Assembly: GCF_000620145.1 (NCBI RefSeq) | Contig: NZ_KK211082.1 | Location: 119,198 to 183,197 of the forward strand | Direction: 5' to 3' | DNA from: Deefgea rivuli DSM 18356 | GTDB taxonomy: Bacteria; Pseudomonadota; Gammaproteobacteria; Burkholderiales; Chitinibacteraceae | Length of the DNA: 64,000 nt | In this document: positions 16,216 to 25,481 of the stretch, in pieces | Layout of the letters: each line of letters opens with the position of its first letter | Position numbering within the stretch: position 1 is the stretch's first letter | Made by a program: the position numbers and the translations under genes | Notes under the pieces: generated by a model | Databases searched by the model: none | What the model saw: the letters and a program-made list of their open reading frames with translations, nothing else | What the model was told of the DNA's origin: nothing

Positions 16216-17742
16216 ATGGCTGAGATCGGGTATCAATGGCTATCACTCACCTACAATGTTCATGCAGTACACCCGCTGGCCGTACAGAGTGAAATCGGCC
16301 GTAACCGCTCAACATCGAGTGACGGTGACATACGTTTTGAAGTTTACCCAGAATCATACCGCCCTGTTGACAGTTTTAGTGAGCAACTGGCTTTTGCGTT
16401 CAAGTATGAAGGCATCCATTTGGAATTTCTGGCTAGGCTTTTTTCTCAAGATTTGGTCAAGCAAGAACTAGAACAATGGATTGCGCGAGAGCCAACGGGA
16501 AGTTATGCCCGCCGAGCCTGCTTCTTATATGAATGGCTGACAGACGCCACGCTGGATGCGCCGAATCTGACGCGAGGCAACTACATTGATGCACTTGACC
16601 CCGAACTGTATCTAGTCGGAACGCCGATCAATTGCCCGCGCTGGCGGGTTCGAGACAATCTGCCGGGTAATCGTGATTACTGCCCGATTGTACGACGAAC
16701 AACAGCTATTCAAGCCGCCGAAACTTATGACTTGCCAGCCAAGCTGGCCGAGTTAGAAACGGATTTCGGCGTTGATCTGATTTTGCGCAGCACGGTCTGG
16801 TTAACTGTCAAAGAAAGCCGCGCCAGTTTTCTAATTGAGCGTGAGCAGGATAAAGAAGATCGCATCCGCCGCTTTGCCGCCGTAATGGAAAACGAATGCG
16901 GACAACACGACAATCCATTCACGCCCGAAACGCTGAGCCTATTACAACGCGGCATTTTGGGCGATATGGCGCTACGCTACGGGCTGCGCCGCTCCCCTGT
17001 ATATGTTGGACACTCAGCTCACTATCAAGCAGTCGTTGATTACATCGCGCCACATTGGGAACAAACAAAAGCCCTTCTCTCAGGACTTGCGCATTTTCTC
17101 GAACGCAGCCAAGGCGCGTCATCCATCGTGCGCGCAGCAGTCGCGTCTTTCGGCTTTGTGTATATTCATCCAATGGCGGATGGCAATGGCCGAATTTCGC
17201 GCTTTTTAATCAACGACATCTTACGCCGCGATGGGCTCGTACCCTCGCCGATTATCCTGCCTGTGTCTGCAACCATCGCCGACAGCACACAGGCACGTGC
17301 CGCTTACGACAAAGTGCTTGAACGTTTTTCGCGCCGCCTGATGCGCAAATATGCCGATCAGTATTATTTTGGCGAGCCAGTCATCGCCGAGGACGGTGTT
17401 GAATACAACCTTTACTTCAGCGCTTACAACGATGCACTGCCCGCATGGCGCTACCCCGACCTCACGGCGCATGCCGAATATCTCGCAAAAATCATCGACA
17501 CAACACTGACACAAGAAATGCGCAAAGAAGCCCGTTTCTTAAAAGCCAACGACCAAGCCCGAAGCGCCATCAAGCAATTTTTAGAAGCACCGGACAATGA
17601 GCTAGACAGCATCATTCGCAGCATTCGGCAGAATGGCAACGCGCTGTCTAATCAGCTTTGCAAGCGGTATCCAATACTCACCGAAAAATCAGTTATTGGT
17701 GAACGGATTGTTGATGCGGTGCAACAGGCATTTGCTGATTAA
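16216..17742 (+). CDS. Fic-domain protein (probable AMPylase or related nucleotidyl transferase)
   Basis: A 508-residue protein. The Fic active-site motif HPMADGNGRISRF begins at His318, with the catalytic His, the acidic residue and the GNGR anion-binding loop all present. Upstream, around residue 204, SFLIER resembles the class II inhibitory helix motif (S/T)xxxE(G/N), but Arg replaces the Gly/Asn. After the Fic core is a C-terminal helical region. Fic enzymes transfer AMP, or another group, from a nucleotide to a protein Ser/Thr/Tyr. It sits inside the guaA island, tail-to-tail with the Toprim/ATPase pair, which suggests an anti-phage or toxin role. The target is unknown. Confidence 0.88.
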   Translation: MAEIGYQWLSLTYNVHAVHPLAVQSEIGRNRSTSSDGDIRFEVYPESYRPVDSFSEQLAFAFKYEGIHLEFLARLFSQDLVKQELEQWIAREPTGSYARRACFLYEWLTDATLDAPNLTRGNYIDALDPELYLVGTPINCPRWRVRDNLPGNRDYCPIVRRTTAIQAAETYDLPAKLAELETDFGVDLILRSTVWLTVKESRASFLIEREQDKEDRIRRFAAVMENECGQHDNPFTPETLSLLQRGILGDMALRYGLRRSPVYVGHSAHYQAVVDYIAPHWEQTKALLSGLAHFLERSQGASSIVRAAVASFGFVYIHPMADGNGRISRFLINDILRRDGLVPSPIILPVSATIADSTQARAAYDKVLERFSRRLMRKYADQYYFGEPVIAEDGVEYNLYFSAYNDALPAWRYPDLTAHAEYLAKIIDTTLTQEMRKEARFLKANDQARSAIKQFLEAPDNELDSIIRSIRQNGNALSNQLCKRYPILTEKSVIGERIVDAVQQAFAD

Positions 17743-17764
17743 ATATTGATGCTGAAATTAAAGC

Positions 17765-18421
17765 TTACGGGAAAACGATTTTGAGCCACTTAAGCAATCC
17801 AACATACTGCGGTGATGCGGAATCGAGCAAATGATCCTTGACCGCGCAATAAAGCCCCTCACCAGGTTGCTTTTGCCAAGCCAGCCAAGTCGCAACTTCC
17901 GCTTTACTCAATTTAGTAACTTTGAATTTTGGCGCGGCGAGGCCTGCAATTGTGTTTTGGGCTTGCGCCAACAGACTTGCCTCAGCAGGCGAGATGCATT
18001 GCTTGATCCAGTCCTCCAGCATGCCATCGGAAGCGTTATCGGGCATGATCCAAACTCCGAGATCAGGCAAACCATCGTTGTGTTTGTAGAGAAGACCACC
18101 CGAACCAAGCGACACAGGCGGGCTATCATAGCCATGCTGAGTCACCTTGGCCGTAATTTGCTGGATTGTCTTTGCAAAACCACCATCAGGGGCTCGGTCA
18201 GCATCAACAACAATAGCCAGCGCCTGCAGCCGGCCATCATTCAAATCCGCGATCTGCGTTTCCAGTAAATTCAAAACACCTTGCTTGGAATTCCAATCAC
18301 CACCAAGCCCTTTTGGAGGAGACACTTTAATAGCTTCGGCAGCTACGGCGTAATTTCGACAAAGCAGTTCAAAAAAGGCTCGATCCGCCTCCCCCTCAAC
18401 CAGCAACAAGCGATCCGCCAT
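17765..18421 (-). CDS. Toprim-like protein (DUF3226 type), partner of the ATPase
   Basis: A 218-residue protein. The N-terminal LLLVEGEADRAFF carries the Toprim Glu, and IVVDADRAPDGG near residue 73 supplies the DxD acidic pair. Together they match the DUF3226/DUF4435-like Toprim group of metal-dependent nucleases or effectors. The start codon overlaps the ATPase stop (TGATG), so translation is coupled. The order, ATPase then small Toprim protein, is that of PARIS (AriA-AriB) and other OLD-type two-gene defence systems. The assignment to PARIS itself is tentative because this subfamily may differ. Confidence 0.75.
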   Translation of the reverse strand: MADRLLLVEGEADRAFFELLCRNYAVAAEAIKVSPPKGLGGDWNSKQGVLNLLETQIADLNDGRLQALAIVVDADRAPDGGFAKTIQQITAKVTQHGYDSPPVSLGSGGLLYKHNDGLPDLGVWIMPDNASDGMLEDWIKQCISPAEASLLAQAQNTIAGLAAPKFKVTKLSKAEVATWLAWQKQPGEGLYCAVKDHLLDSASPQYVGLLKWLKIVFP

Positions 18422-19578
18422 CAGCGCACCTCAACATCAGATTGCGTGATATTGAACAGCTTCTGCTCGTCAAACACAGTGGCAATCACCCTACCCTGAT
18501 CGCTGGTTCTAACACTGCGACCAACGCGGAATAGCACGCCTTCTGTTTCGGTTTTTTCAACCGCCACTTTGGCAAAGCTCTCGATGCAATCCCAGCTGTG
18601 GGTGGTGGCAAAAACCTGAATATCAAGCTTCTCTGCCAAATCAAAAACAAGTCGCCAGACTTCCTCTTGAACTGAGTAATGCAGGCCATTTTCGAATTCA
18701 TCAACTAGCAGAAAGCCTCCTTTGGCTGCAAATAACTTCAGAAACAGTTGAAGAATCCGAAAAATACCATCACCCATACTATTCAATGGTACTGGAGTAT
18801 CAACATTTTTCAGCTTGACGATTGCGCTTCTCGAGAATGAACCGGAATCACGCTCATCAATCTCATCATCTCGAACAAATAAAATTTCTTCGAAATCAGG
18901 ATTGACGATGCGAAGTGCACTCTTAACAAATTCCTGTGCTTCAGTGAGGCCAACTCTATCCCACATATCAGCTAGCTCATCTTCGGCAGTAAACTGAGTC
19001 GAAATATATGAACATGAATTTCTTTTAATCATCCTCAGAAGAGGCCTAAGTCTGCCGCTAGGAACACCGAACCGCAGAATAATGAGGTTACTATCGTTGA
19101 TTTGAATAGCAATTGATTCATTGACATCTTCACCTTCAAAGTCAACCAGCTCACTTTTTAAGATATGTGTTCTACGGACACGCGGTCTGCCCTCACCCTC
19201 TGCCTCAGATTCAACGTACTCTTTCTCATAATAAAAAACATGTTCAATCTTCACTAATTTGTCAGCTGTACCATCACCTATCTCAATCCCTATCCCATCA
19301 ATTTCAGGAAACTGCCGGCCTGAAAAAAAGGACTTAAAAGGCAAATCATTCTGAAATTCAAACTCACCTTTTTTAATTTTCCATTGTTCATCGTGGCTTA
19401 TTGCCAAATCCTCTAACAAGTCCGGATGCGCATTCCCCGCATAAATCCGCAGAGCTTCTAACACCGAGCTTTTACCTGAATTATTCTTGCCGACAATCAG
19501 ATTGACACGGCCAAGTTTGCTGACTTGGAAGTCTTCAAGTGCGCGAAAATTCTTGATATGCAGGGATTTTAAATGCAT
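18421..19578 (-). CDS. OLD-type AAA/ABC ATPase (AAA_15-like), candidate defence sensor
   Basis: A 385-residue protein. The N-terminus MHLKSLHIKNFRALEDFQVS and the Walker A motif GKNNSGKSS (30-38) are typical of OLD/RecF-like ATPases. Walker B is LLVDEFENGLH around residue 290, with a switch His in ATTHSWD. A Toprim is encoded separately by the overlapping downstream gene instead of being fused. This is the layout of AriA-type sensors that release a Toprim effector on phage infection. The ribosome site is AAGGAAA. It has the same strand as guaA, and a terminator lies between guaA and this gene. Confidence 0.85.
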   Translation of the reverse strand: MHLKSLHIKNFRALEDFQVSKLGRVNLIVGKNNSGKSSVLEALRIYAGNAHPDLLEDLAISHDEQWKIKKGEFEFQNDLPFKSFFSGRQFPEIDGIGIEIGDGTADKLVKIEHVFYYEKEYVESEAEGEGRPRVRRTHILKSELVDFEGEDVNESIAIQINDSNLIILRFGVPSGRLRPLLRMIKRNSCSYISTQFTAEDELADMWDRVGLTEAQEFVKSALRIVNPDFEEILFVRDDEIDERDSGSFSRSAIVKLKNVDTPVPLNSMGDGIFRILQLFLKLFAAKGGFLLVDEFENGLHYSVQEEVWRLVFDLAEKLDIQVFATTHSWDCIESFAKVAVEKTETEGVLFRVGRSVRTSDQGRVIATVFDEQKLFNITQSDVEVR

Positions 19579-19705
19579 GTTTTTTCCTTTTTTGGCAGTG
19601 CGTAATCATCTGATCGAGCCGAAATCGCTTTCACATCGGCTAGCAGACCAGTAAATTTACCATAACTGACTATGAAGCTACTTTTTCAGGCTTAAAATTG
19701 CAAAA

Positions 19706-19727
19706 AAGCCCGCATTTCTGCGGGCTT
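19706..19727 (-). terminator. Terminator downstream of guaA
   Basis: AAGCCCGCA and TGCGGGCTT pair with a TTTC loop. The A-run on the left gives a T-tail on the minus strand. It lies inside the guaA-associated island, so the element may have supplied it. Confidence 0.85.
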
Positions 19728-19772
19728 GAGGGGTGTTTACTGCTATTTATTGCCAAACATTGCCAGACGCGG

Positions 19773-19789
19773 GATCACTCCCACTCAAT
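19773..19789. repeat. Candidate att site (guaA 3' end)
   Basis: GATCACTCCCACTCAAT contains the guaA stop codon and the last codons. It is repeated with one mismatch at 15975-15991. Confidence 0.7.
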
Positions 19790-21349
19790 GGTCGCTGGTG
19801 GTTTACCTGATACGTCATAAACCACACGATTAATACCACGTACTTCATTAATAATGCGATTCGACACTTTGCCGAGCAAATCGTACGGCAATTCTGCCCA
19901 TTTGGCGGTCATAAAGTCGCTGGTCACGACGGCGCGCAGTGCGACGACGTAATCGTAAGTGCGGCCATCGCCCATTACGCCGACTGATTTCACTGGCAAG
20001 AACACGACAAACGCTTGGCTGGTGAGTTCGTACCAGTTTTTGCCGCTTTTTTCATCGACCGCAGCGCGCAATTCTTCGATAAAGATCGCATCGGCGCGTT
20101 GCAGCAATTCGCAAAACTCTTGTTTTACTTCGCCAAGAATCCGCACGCCTAGGCCAGGGCCTGGGAACGGATGGCGATAAACCAGTGTTGGTGCGAGGCC
20201 GAGCGCAACACCGAGTTCACGCACTTCGTCTTTAAACAATTCGCGTAGCGGTTCGAGCAGGCTCAATTTCATTGTTTCTGGCAAGCCGCCGACATTGTGG
20301 TGGCTCTTGATCGCATGCGCTTTGCCGGTTTTTGCGCCAGCAGATTCAATCACGTCAGGATAAATCGTGCCTTGTGCCAACCATTTTGCGCTTGGCAATT
20401 TGGCTGATTCAGCTTGGAATACTTCAACGAATTCGCGGCCGATAATTTTGCGTTTGGCTTCAGGGTCAGACACACCGGCCAAATGACCCATAAACTGTGC
20501 AGTCGCATCAACGTGGATGACTTTTACGCCCAAATGCTCGGCGAAAGTTTCCATGACTTGCTTGCCTTCGTTCAGACGCAGCAAACCGTTATCGACAAAC
20601 ACGCAAGTGAGTTGATCGCCAATCGCGCGGTGAATCAGCGCTGCGGCCACTGATGAATCGACGCCGCCTGACAGACCGAGAATCACTTCGTCCGTACCGA
20701 CTTGTTCGCGGATTTTCGCGACAGCTTGGTCGATGTAGTTTGGCATCGTCCAGCTTGGTGCTGAGCCGCAAATATCGAGCACGAAATGATTAATCATTTC
20801 ACGCCCTTTGATCGTGTGTGTTACTTCTGGGTGGTATTGCACCGCGTAAAAACCGCGTTTCACATCGGCCATCGCCGCAATCGGGCAAGACGCGTTGCTG
20901 GCGATGACTTCAAAGCCCGCTGGCATCGCAGTTACTTTGTCGCCGTGGCTCATCCACACTTCAAGGCATGTTGTATCACCGTGAACGCGGTCAGACAGGC
21001 CTTTAAATAATGGGTTGGCTGCATTGACTTCAATTTCAGCAAAACCGAATTCGCGCACTGTGCCCGCTTCCACTTTGCCGCCCAAGCTTTGCGCCATCCA
21101 TTGCATGCCGTAGCAAATACCCATTACAGGGATGCCCAGCTCAAACAAGGCTGGATCGGCTTGGTAATCGGATTCGTACACCGAGTTCGGGCCGCCCGAC
21201 AAGATAATGCCTTTAGGATTAAATTCTTTGATGAAGTCGATACTCACATCAAACGAATGCAATTCACAGTAAACATGCGCTTCGCGCACACGACGGGCAA
21301 TCAGCTGCGTAACTTGTGAGCCGAAATCAAGAATCAGAATCTTATCCAT
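19775..21349 (-). CDS. guaA: GMP synthase (glutamine-hydrolysing)
   Basis: Full-length, 524 residues. The N-terminal class I glutamine amidotransferase domain has the nucleophile motif GICYGMQ and the His/Glu pair in YHPEV. The ATP pyrophosphatase domain has the P-loop [10 protein letters not shown], followed by the C-terminal GMP synthase dimerisation domain ending PPATIEWE. It converts XMP, glutamine and ATP to GMP. It appears to be a single gene. Its 3' end is used as the integration site of the neighbouring island, and the reading frame stays intact. Confidence 0.98.
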   Translation of the reverse strand: MDKILILDFGSQVTQLIARRVREAHVYCELHSFDVSIDFIKEFNPKGIILSGGPNSVYESDYQADPALFELGIPVMGICYGMQWMAQSLGGKVEAGTVREFGFAEIEVNAANPLFKGLSDRVHGDTTCLEVWMSHGDKVTAMPAGFEVIASNASCPIAAMADVKRGFYAVQYHPEVTHTIKGREMINHFVLDICGSAPSWTMPNYIDQAVAKIREQVGTDEVILGLSGGVDSSVAAALIHRAIGDQLTCVFVDNGLLRLNEGKQVMETFAEHLGVKVIHVDATAQFMGHLAGVSDPEAKRKIIGREFVEVFQAESAKLPSAKWLAQGTIYPDVIESAGAKTGKAHAIKSHHNVGGLPETMKLSLLEPLRELFKDEVRELGVALGLAPTLVYRHPFPGPGLGVRILGEVKQEFCELLQRADAIFIEELRAAVDEKSGKNWYELTSQAFVVFLPVKSVGVMGDGRTYDYVVALRAVVTSDFMTAKWAELPYDLLGKVSNRIINEVRGINRVVYDVSGKPPATIEWE

Positions 21350-21710
21350 ACCGAATGTCCCATTGGGTGTGCGTGAAAACGCGGCATTTTACCGTGCATC
21401 AGCGTTCTACGCGAGTCCATATATCAAGCAGCCGCTGGCAAGTTTTATTTCATCTCACCAATGCAATCTTGATACCTCAATGCGATTGCTGACAAAAAAC
21501 AAGCTCAAACTACATAGGTATATGGCTGTATGCGATAAAAATAAAAGACTCTATGGAAATACCCATCATTTAATCTCTGATTTCTAATGCCATTAGAATT
21601 AACAGAAGTCTTGGATTGCTAAGAATGAGCCTGCCCGCGCGGACGTTATGGATTTGAACTTTCGTTTTCTCAAATCGGCTTTCGCGGGCAAGCTAGCTAA
21701 ATAAGTACCA
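21350..21710. other. guaA upstream region with a hairpin
   Basis: A 361-bp gap. It should contain the guaA promoter, but no clear boxes were picked. At 21632-21690 TGCCCGCG pairs with CGCGGGCA, and GATTTGA (21651-21657) pairs with TCAAATC (21670-21676), forming a hairpin downstream of the lipoprotein esterase. No gene was found. Confidence 0.5.
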
Positions 21711-22568
21711 TCACGGAGCAGCCGGTATGGCATTCATTTGTTTGAGCACCGCATTAAATACCTCGCCAGAAGACTGGATTAAGGTGAAATGATTGCCGCT
21801 CATCGTCGTCAAACTGACGGTATGCCCTAGGCTCGCTTCGTGCTTTTGATAAGCATCGGCATATTGCGTCGACACAATATCATCCGCAGTTGTTGAAAAC
21901 AGGTAAATTGGCACTCCGGCGGACGACATCGCCTGCGGGCTGACTTCTGCATCGCTCAAACTCCCGCGCAAGCCAGGGATATAGCTGCCGCAGCTACTTG
22001 CCTGATAAGTGACCAAATCGGGGATGGCCGCCAAACCAATCACCGCTTGTGGCAAATTAGGCTTAGCCGTATACAACACACTGCTCGACGGAATACTCGG
22101 CCTAGCCGCTGCCCACAGAGCCAAATGCCCGCCCGCCGAATGCCCAATCAACACCGTGCGTTTCAAATTCACCGGCAAATTAGCCAGCATTACTGGCAGC
22201 GCATCCATTGCACTAGCGACATCTTGAAAAGTCATCGGGGCGGCGTAAAGTGGATCACTAGTAACACGGTATTCTAAATTGAGCGTTGCCCAACCTGCTC
22301 GCGTTAGCGCATCGGCCATCGGCTGCATGATGTTGGCCGAAGCAATAGAGCGATTCCAGCAGCCGCCATGCAAAATGACCGCGAGCGGAAACGGGCCGTT
22401 GCCTTCCGGTGTTTTAAATTGACCATATTGCTCAGTTTGCGGGCCATAGCGAACCATCATCGAGCTTGCCGGCGCTAAAGGGGCGGTAGTCGTAGCAGGA
22501 GGCGCATCACCGCCGCCTCCGCCACATGCACTCAGTAAAAACACCATCACTAAGTAAAAATAAGGCAT
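21711..22568 (-). CDS. Alpha/beta-hydrolase lipoprotein (esterase, BD-FAE-like)
   Basis: A 285-residue protein. The ATG at 22568 has a GGAG ribosome site. The signal peptide ends in a lipobox, LSAC, followed by a Gly-rich linker. The oxyanion-hole motif HGGCWN comes first, then the nucleophile elbow GHSAGGHLA. The acid (Asp) and His come late (TADDIVS and SGNHFTL). This fits carboxylesterases of the BD-FAE/kynurenine-formamidase type acting at the outer membrane or periplasm. It stands alone and the substrate is unknown. Confidence 0.85.
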   Translation of the reverse strand: MPYFYLVMVFLLSACGGGGGDAPPATTTAPLAPASSMMVRYGPQTEQYGQFKTPEGNGPFPLAVILHGGCWNRSIASANIMQPMADALTRAGWATLNLEYRVTSDPLYAAPMTFQDVASAMDALPVMLANLPVNLKRTVLIGHSAGGHLALWAAARPSIPSSSVLYTAKPNLPQAVIGLAAIPDLVTYQASSCGSYIPGLRGSLSDAEVSPQAMSSAGVPIYLFSTTADDIVSTQYADAYQKHEASLGHTVSLTTMSGNHFTLIQSSGEVFNAVLKQMNAIPAAP

Positions 22569-22679
22569 CGAAGCTACTCCATAGAAAATAAAGTTACCAA
22601 CCAGTAAAATAATACACCGCAAGGTAACTTAAGCAAATTAATACCGATGAATGCATCTATAAACGAGAAGAGCACGCCG

Positions 22680-22705
22680 ATGGCTTGCGTAACGCCGCAA
22701 GCCAT
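22680..22705. repeat. Hairpin upstream of ubiC
   Basis: ATGGCTTGCG and CGCAAGCCAT pair around a short loop. It lies between the divergent esterase and ubiC genes and lacks a T-run. Confidence 0.45.
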
Positions 22706-22753
22706 ACAGCGGCTATGGCATAATTAGCCGCAATCCAAACTCACAGCCCGACT

Positions 22754-23299
22754 ATGCCGCATACCGCCTTTTGGCACTCGCCCTTGATTTCTTCGCCACG
22801 CGCTTTGCGCCCTTGGCTGAGTGAGCGTGGCTCGCTGACAGAGCGATTGATCGCAAATTACCCTGCGTTTAGCGTGCGTGTTTTGGCACAAGGCTGGGCG
22901 CGCGCGCATCAAGATGAAATGGCGATTTTGCAATTAAACGGCAAAACCGCGGTGGCAACGCGTGAAGTGCTGCTGTGCTCCAACGGCACGCCGCTCGTTT
23001 TTGCGCACAGCATTACTGCGCGCAGCAGCCTGCGCGGCGGATTTCATTTATTTGGCCGCAGCGGCAGCCGCCCGCTTGGCGCGCTACTCTTTGCCGATCC
23101 AACGATACGTCGCTCACATTTAGCGTGGCGCAAACTCAACCACCGCCATCCTCTATGGCAAAAAGCCGTCGCCGCCGCAGGACCGCAATCTGCCACACTC
23201 TGGGCACGGCGCTCGGTGTTTTATTCGGGTAGCGATCAATTACTGGTGACTGAGGTGTTTTTAACTGCGCTTTTAAGCTCGCCCTGCCGCACGATTTAA
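22754..23299 (+). CDS. ubiC: Chorismate--pyruvate lyase
   Basis: A 181-residue protein matching UbiC. It contains the PWLSERGSLTERL motif near the N-terminus, REVLLC in the middle and RRSVFY near the end. It converts chorismate to 4-hydroxybenzoate and pyruvate, the first step of ubiquinone synthesis. The downstream GNAT gene starts at the next base after the stop, and ubiA follows, so it is one operon that covers the first two steps of the pathway. Confidence 0.93.
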   Translation: MPHTAFWHSPLISSPRALRPWLSERGSLTERLIANYPAFSVRVLAQGWARAHQDEMAILQLNGKTAVATREVLLCSNGTPLVFAHSITARSSLRGGFHLFGRSGSRPLGALLFADPTIRRSHLAWRKLNHRHPLWQKAVAAAGPQSATLWARRSVFYSGSDQLLVTEVFLTALLSSPCRTI

Positions 23300-23749
23300 A
23301 TGACGATGCAAATCCAACTCACTCAAGCGACTACTGACGATTTAGAGGCACTGATTGCCCTGAGAATTGAAGCGATGCGCGACAGCTTAGAACGCATCGG
23401 CCGCTTTGATCCGATACGCGCCAGAGAACGCTTTCAATCGAGTTTTGCGCCTGAATGTACCCAATGGATTTATAGCAATCAGCAACAGCGCATTGGCTTC
23501 TTCGTACTCAAACCGCACAGCACGTATCTGCGATTAGATCATCTTTATATTCGGCCATTCGAGCAAGGGAAAGGTCTTGGTACGGCTATTTTGAAAATTA
23601 TTTTTGCTAAAGCCAAACAAGCCTCGCTACCGATTCGAGTCGGCGCACTACGTGGCAGTGACTCAAATCGCTTTTATATTCGTCATGGCTTTCAACTCAT
23701 CGAAAGTAGCGAATTCGACCATGAATACGTACGACATCACTCTTTATAA
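23300..23749 (+). CDS. GNAT-family N-acetyltransferase
   Basis: A 149-residue single-domain GNAT. The acetyl-CoA binding part is YLRLDHLYIRPFEQGKGLGT (beta4 with the Q/RxxGxG/A motif). A C-terminal YIRHGF segment matches motif B. The start codon follows the ubiC stop directly, so it is translated from the same message, between ubiC and ubiA. Its substrate is not evident, and no link to ubiquinone synthesis is established. Confidence 0.88.
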   Translation: MTMQIQLTQATTDDLEALIALRIEAMRDSLERIGRFDPIRARERFQSSFAPECTQWIYSNQQQRIGFFVLKPHSTYLRLDHLYIRPFEQGKGLGTAILKIIFAKAKQASLPIRVGALRGSDSNRFYIRHGFQLIESSEFDHEYVRHHSL

Positions 23750-23755
23750 GAAACC

Positions 23756-24622
23756 ATGCGACTCAACTCACGCCTTTCGCCCTATTTCCGCCTCGCCCGC
23801 ATGGACAAACCCATCGGGACTTTATTGCTGCTGTGGCCAACGCTGTGGGGGCTGTGGATTGCGGGGCAAGGTCGGCCAGATTGGCATTTGGTGGTGATTT
23901 TTTGTCTTGGCACTTGGCTGATGCGCTCCGCCGGTTGCGTGATCAATGATTGGGCGGATCGCGATTTTGACGGCCATGTCGAGCGTACCAAAATGCGCCC
24001 GCTCGCGTCGGGCGAAATCAAATCGCGGCATGCGCTGTATTTTGCTGCGGGTTTAGCGCTACTGGCCTTGCTGGTGGCGCTGCCACTCAACACTTTGGCT
24101 TTGTCATTGACTATTCCAGCGCTGTTTTTAGCGGCAACTTATCCATTTACCAAACGCGTTTTACCCGTGCCGCAAGCGTATCTGGGCATTGCGTTTAGCT
24201 TTGGGATTCCGATGGCGTTCGCTGCGCAAACAGGCACTGTGCCGCTGATTGCATGGCTGCTGATGCTGGCTAATTTGCTGTGGACGGTGGCGTACGACAC
24301 CGAATACGCAATCGTCGATAAACCGGATGATTTAAAAATCGGCATTAAAACGTCAGCGATTACTTTTGGCCGATTTGATATTGCCGCCGTCATGGCCTGC
24401 TTTTTTGGATTTTTAGCGCTGATGATCTGGGTTGGCGTGTTGGCCGAGCGAGGCCTGATTTATTTCGCGGGTTTGGGCTTAGTGGCGGTGCTGATTTTCG
24501 ATCAATACCGCCGCATTCGTACGCGCGATCGCGCCGCCTGCTTTGCGGCATTTTTAGCCAATAACCGCATCGGCGCGATCATCTTTACCGCCTTAGTTTT
24601 GGATTTCTGCTTTCCGCTATGA
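23756..24622 (+). CDS. ubiA: 4-hydroxybenzoate octaprenyltransferase
   Basis: A 288-residue integral membrane prenyltransferase. The two Asp-rich motifs are visible, [16 protein letters not shown] (NDxxDxxxD) and [12 protein letters not shown]. About eight helices follow the pattern of the UbiA family. It attaches the isoprenoid chain to 4-hydroxybenzoate, following UbiC. It starts seven bases after the GNAT stop, and its own stop overlaps the next gene by 4 bp. Confidence 0.95.
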   Translation: MRLNSRLSPYFRLARMDKPIGTLLLLWPTLWGLWIAGQGRPDWHLVVIFCLGTWLMRSAGCVINDWADRDFDGHVERTKMRPLASGEIKSRHALYFAAGLALLALLVALPLNTLALSLTIPALFLAATYPFTKRVLPVPQAYLGIAFSFGIPMAFAAQTGTVPLIAWLLMLANLLWTVAYDTEYAIVDKPDDLKIGIKTSAITFGRFDIAAVMACFFGFLALMIWVGVLAERGLIYFAGLGLVAVLIFDQYRRIRTRDRAACFAAFLANNRIGAIIFTALVLDFCFPL

Positions 24623-25461
24623 AAATCACGCCATTGAGCTTAACCGAGCAAGGCACGATCATGCGCCTGCTTTCCGATTTGGAATCGGGATCGAGCAGGC
24701 AATGGTATTGGCTGGAAATCGCGCAAAAATATCCGGCCTCAGAACACACTAAAAAAACAAAAATACTAGGTATTGCCATGCAGTTATTTGGCATCAATGC
24801 CTGCATGGCAATACTGGCAAGACTCAATTTAAAAGGCCTGAATATTTACCATACCGCCAGCCAGCAATTTTGGTCGCTGGCGCAGCATAAAGCCAATGAT
24901 GCGCTGCTGTTTTCTGGCTGCGTATTGGCGCTCTTATTGGGTTTTAATCGCCTCCCCGCCAGCCAGCAACTTGCAGCTTGGTGCTTGGCGCTTGGCGGTG
25001 CGGCCTGGCAGGTTTGGCGCACGGCGCGCCAATTTACGCCACCAGCCCAACCCGAAACCGATGAAGAAACCACGCCCGGTGCAGAGGCGAGTTTGGGCTT
25101 GCAGGGCATGTTGCTCGCCGCTGGCGCAACGCCTGCCGTATCGATTGCGCTGGTTAAAGGCATTGCACAAGATCCAGCCGGATTTCTCGCACCGCTACTG
25201 GCCAATCTGCCCAGCCTTGCGCCTGATCCGCAACCCAGCCGCACGCAGCGCTATGTATTAAGCGCCACGCCGTGGCTGATTGTTGGATTGATAAGTAGTT
25301 GGCTGATCGGCCATTTGCCCGCGTATTGGGGTGGCGCAATTGCACTAATGCTGATGCTGGCGGCAGGCTGGGGCATTCATCGCACACCAAAACCTGTTGG
25401 ACTCTTGGCCATTAGCTGGTTGGCTTGCGGACTACTCGCTCGCCTCACTCATTACATTTAA
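24619..25461 (+). CDS. Unknown membrane protein containing an in-frame palindromic repeat
   Basis: A 280-residue protein starting in the ubiA stop (ATGA overlap). The first 45 residues are soluble. At 24767-24816 a palindrome of the dispersed family encodes [19 protein letters not shown] in frame, as if it had inserted into the gene. The rest holds hydrophobic segments ([39 protein letters not shown] and several at the C-terminus). No family was recognised. The frame stays open through the repeat, so the insertion may be tolerated, or the true gene may start after it. Confidence 0.6.
   Translation: MKITPLSLTEQGTIMRLLSDLESGSSRQWYWLEIAQKYPASEHTKKTKILGIAMQLFGINACMAILARLNLKGLNIYHTASQQFWSLAQHKANDALLFSGCVLALLLGFNRLPASQQLAAWCLALGGAAWQVWRTARQFTPPAQPETDEETTPGAEASLGLQGMLLAAGATPAVSIALVKGIAQDPAGFLAPLLANLPSLAPDPQPSRTQRYVLSATPWLIVGLISSWLIGHLPAYWGGAIALMLMLAAGWGIHRTPKPVGLLAISWLACGLLARLTHYI
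24767..24816. repeat. Dispersed palindrome, copy C (inside a coding frame)
   Basis: GTATTGCCATGCAG (24770-24783) and CTGCATGGCAATAC (24801-24814) are exact 14-bp inverted copies around 17 bp. It has the same ends as the intergenic copies at 41039 and elsewhere. It lies within the 24619-25461 gene, in frame. Confidence 0.75.
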
Positions 25462-25481
25462 TCGCTAAAAATCGGTGCAAT

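Larger units (their letters stand above)
15975..19789. mobile_element. Putative genomic island in the guaA 3' end carrying Fic and ATPase/Toprim genes
   Basis: About 3.8 kb bounded by 17-bp direct repeats with one mismatch, one of which is the guaA stop region. The contents are a Fic protein, a Toprim-like protein and an OLD-type ATPase. No integrase is seen, so it is either a remnant or a non-autonomous island. The nearest terminator outside the left repeat (15923-15953) is a plausible original guaA terminator, while a separate terminator (19706-19727) lies inside the element. Integration is inferred from the repeats. Confidence 0.65.
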
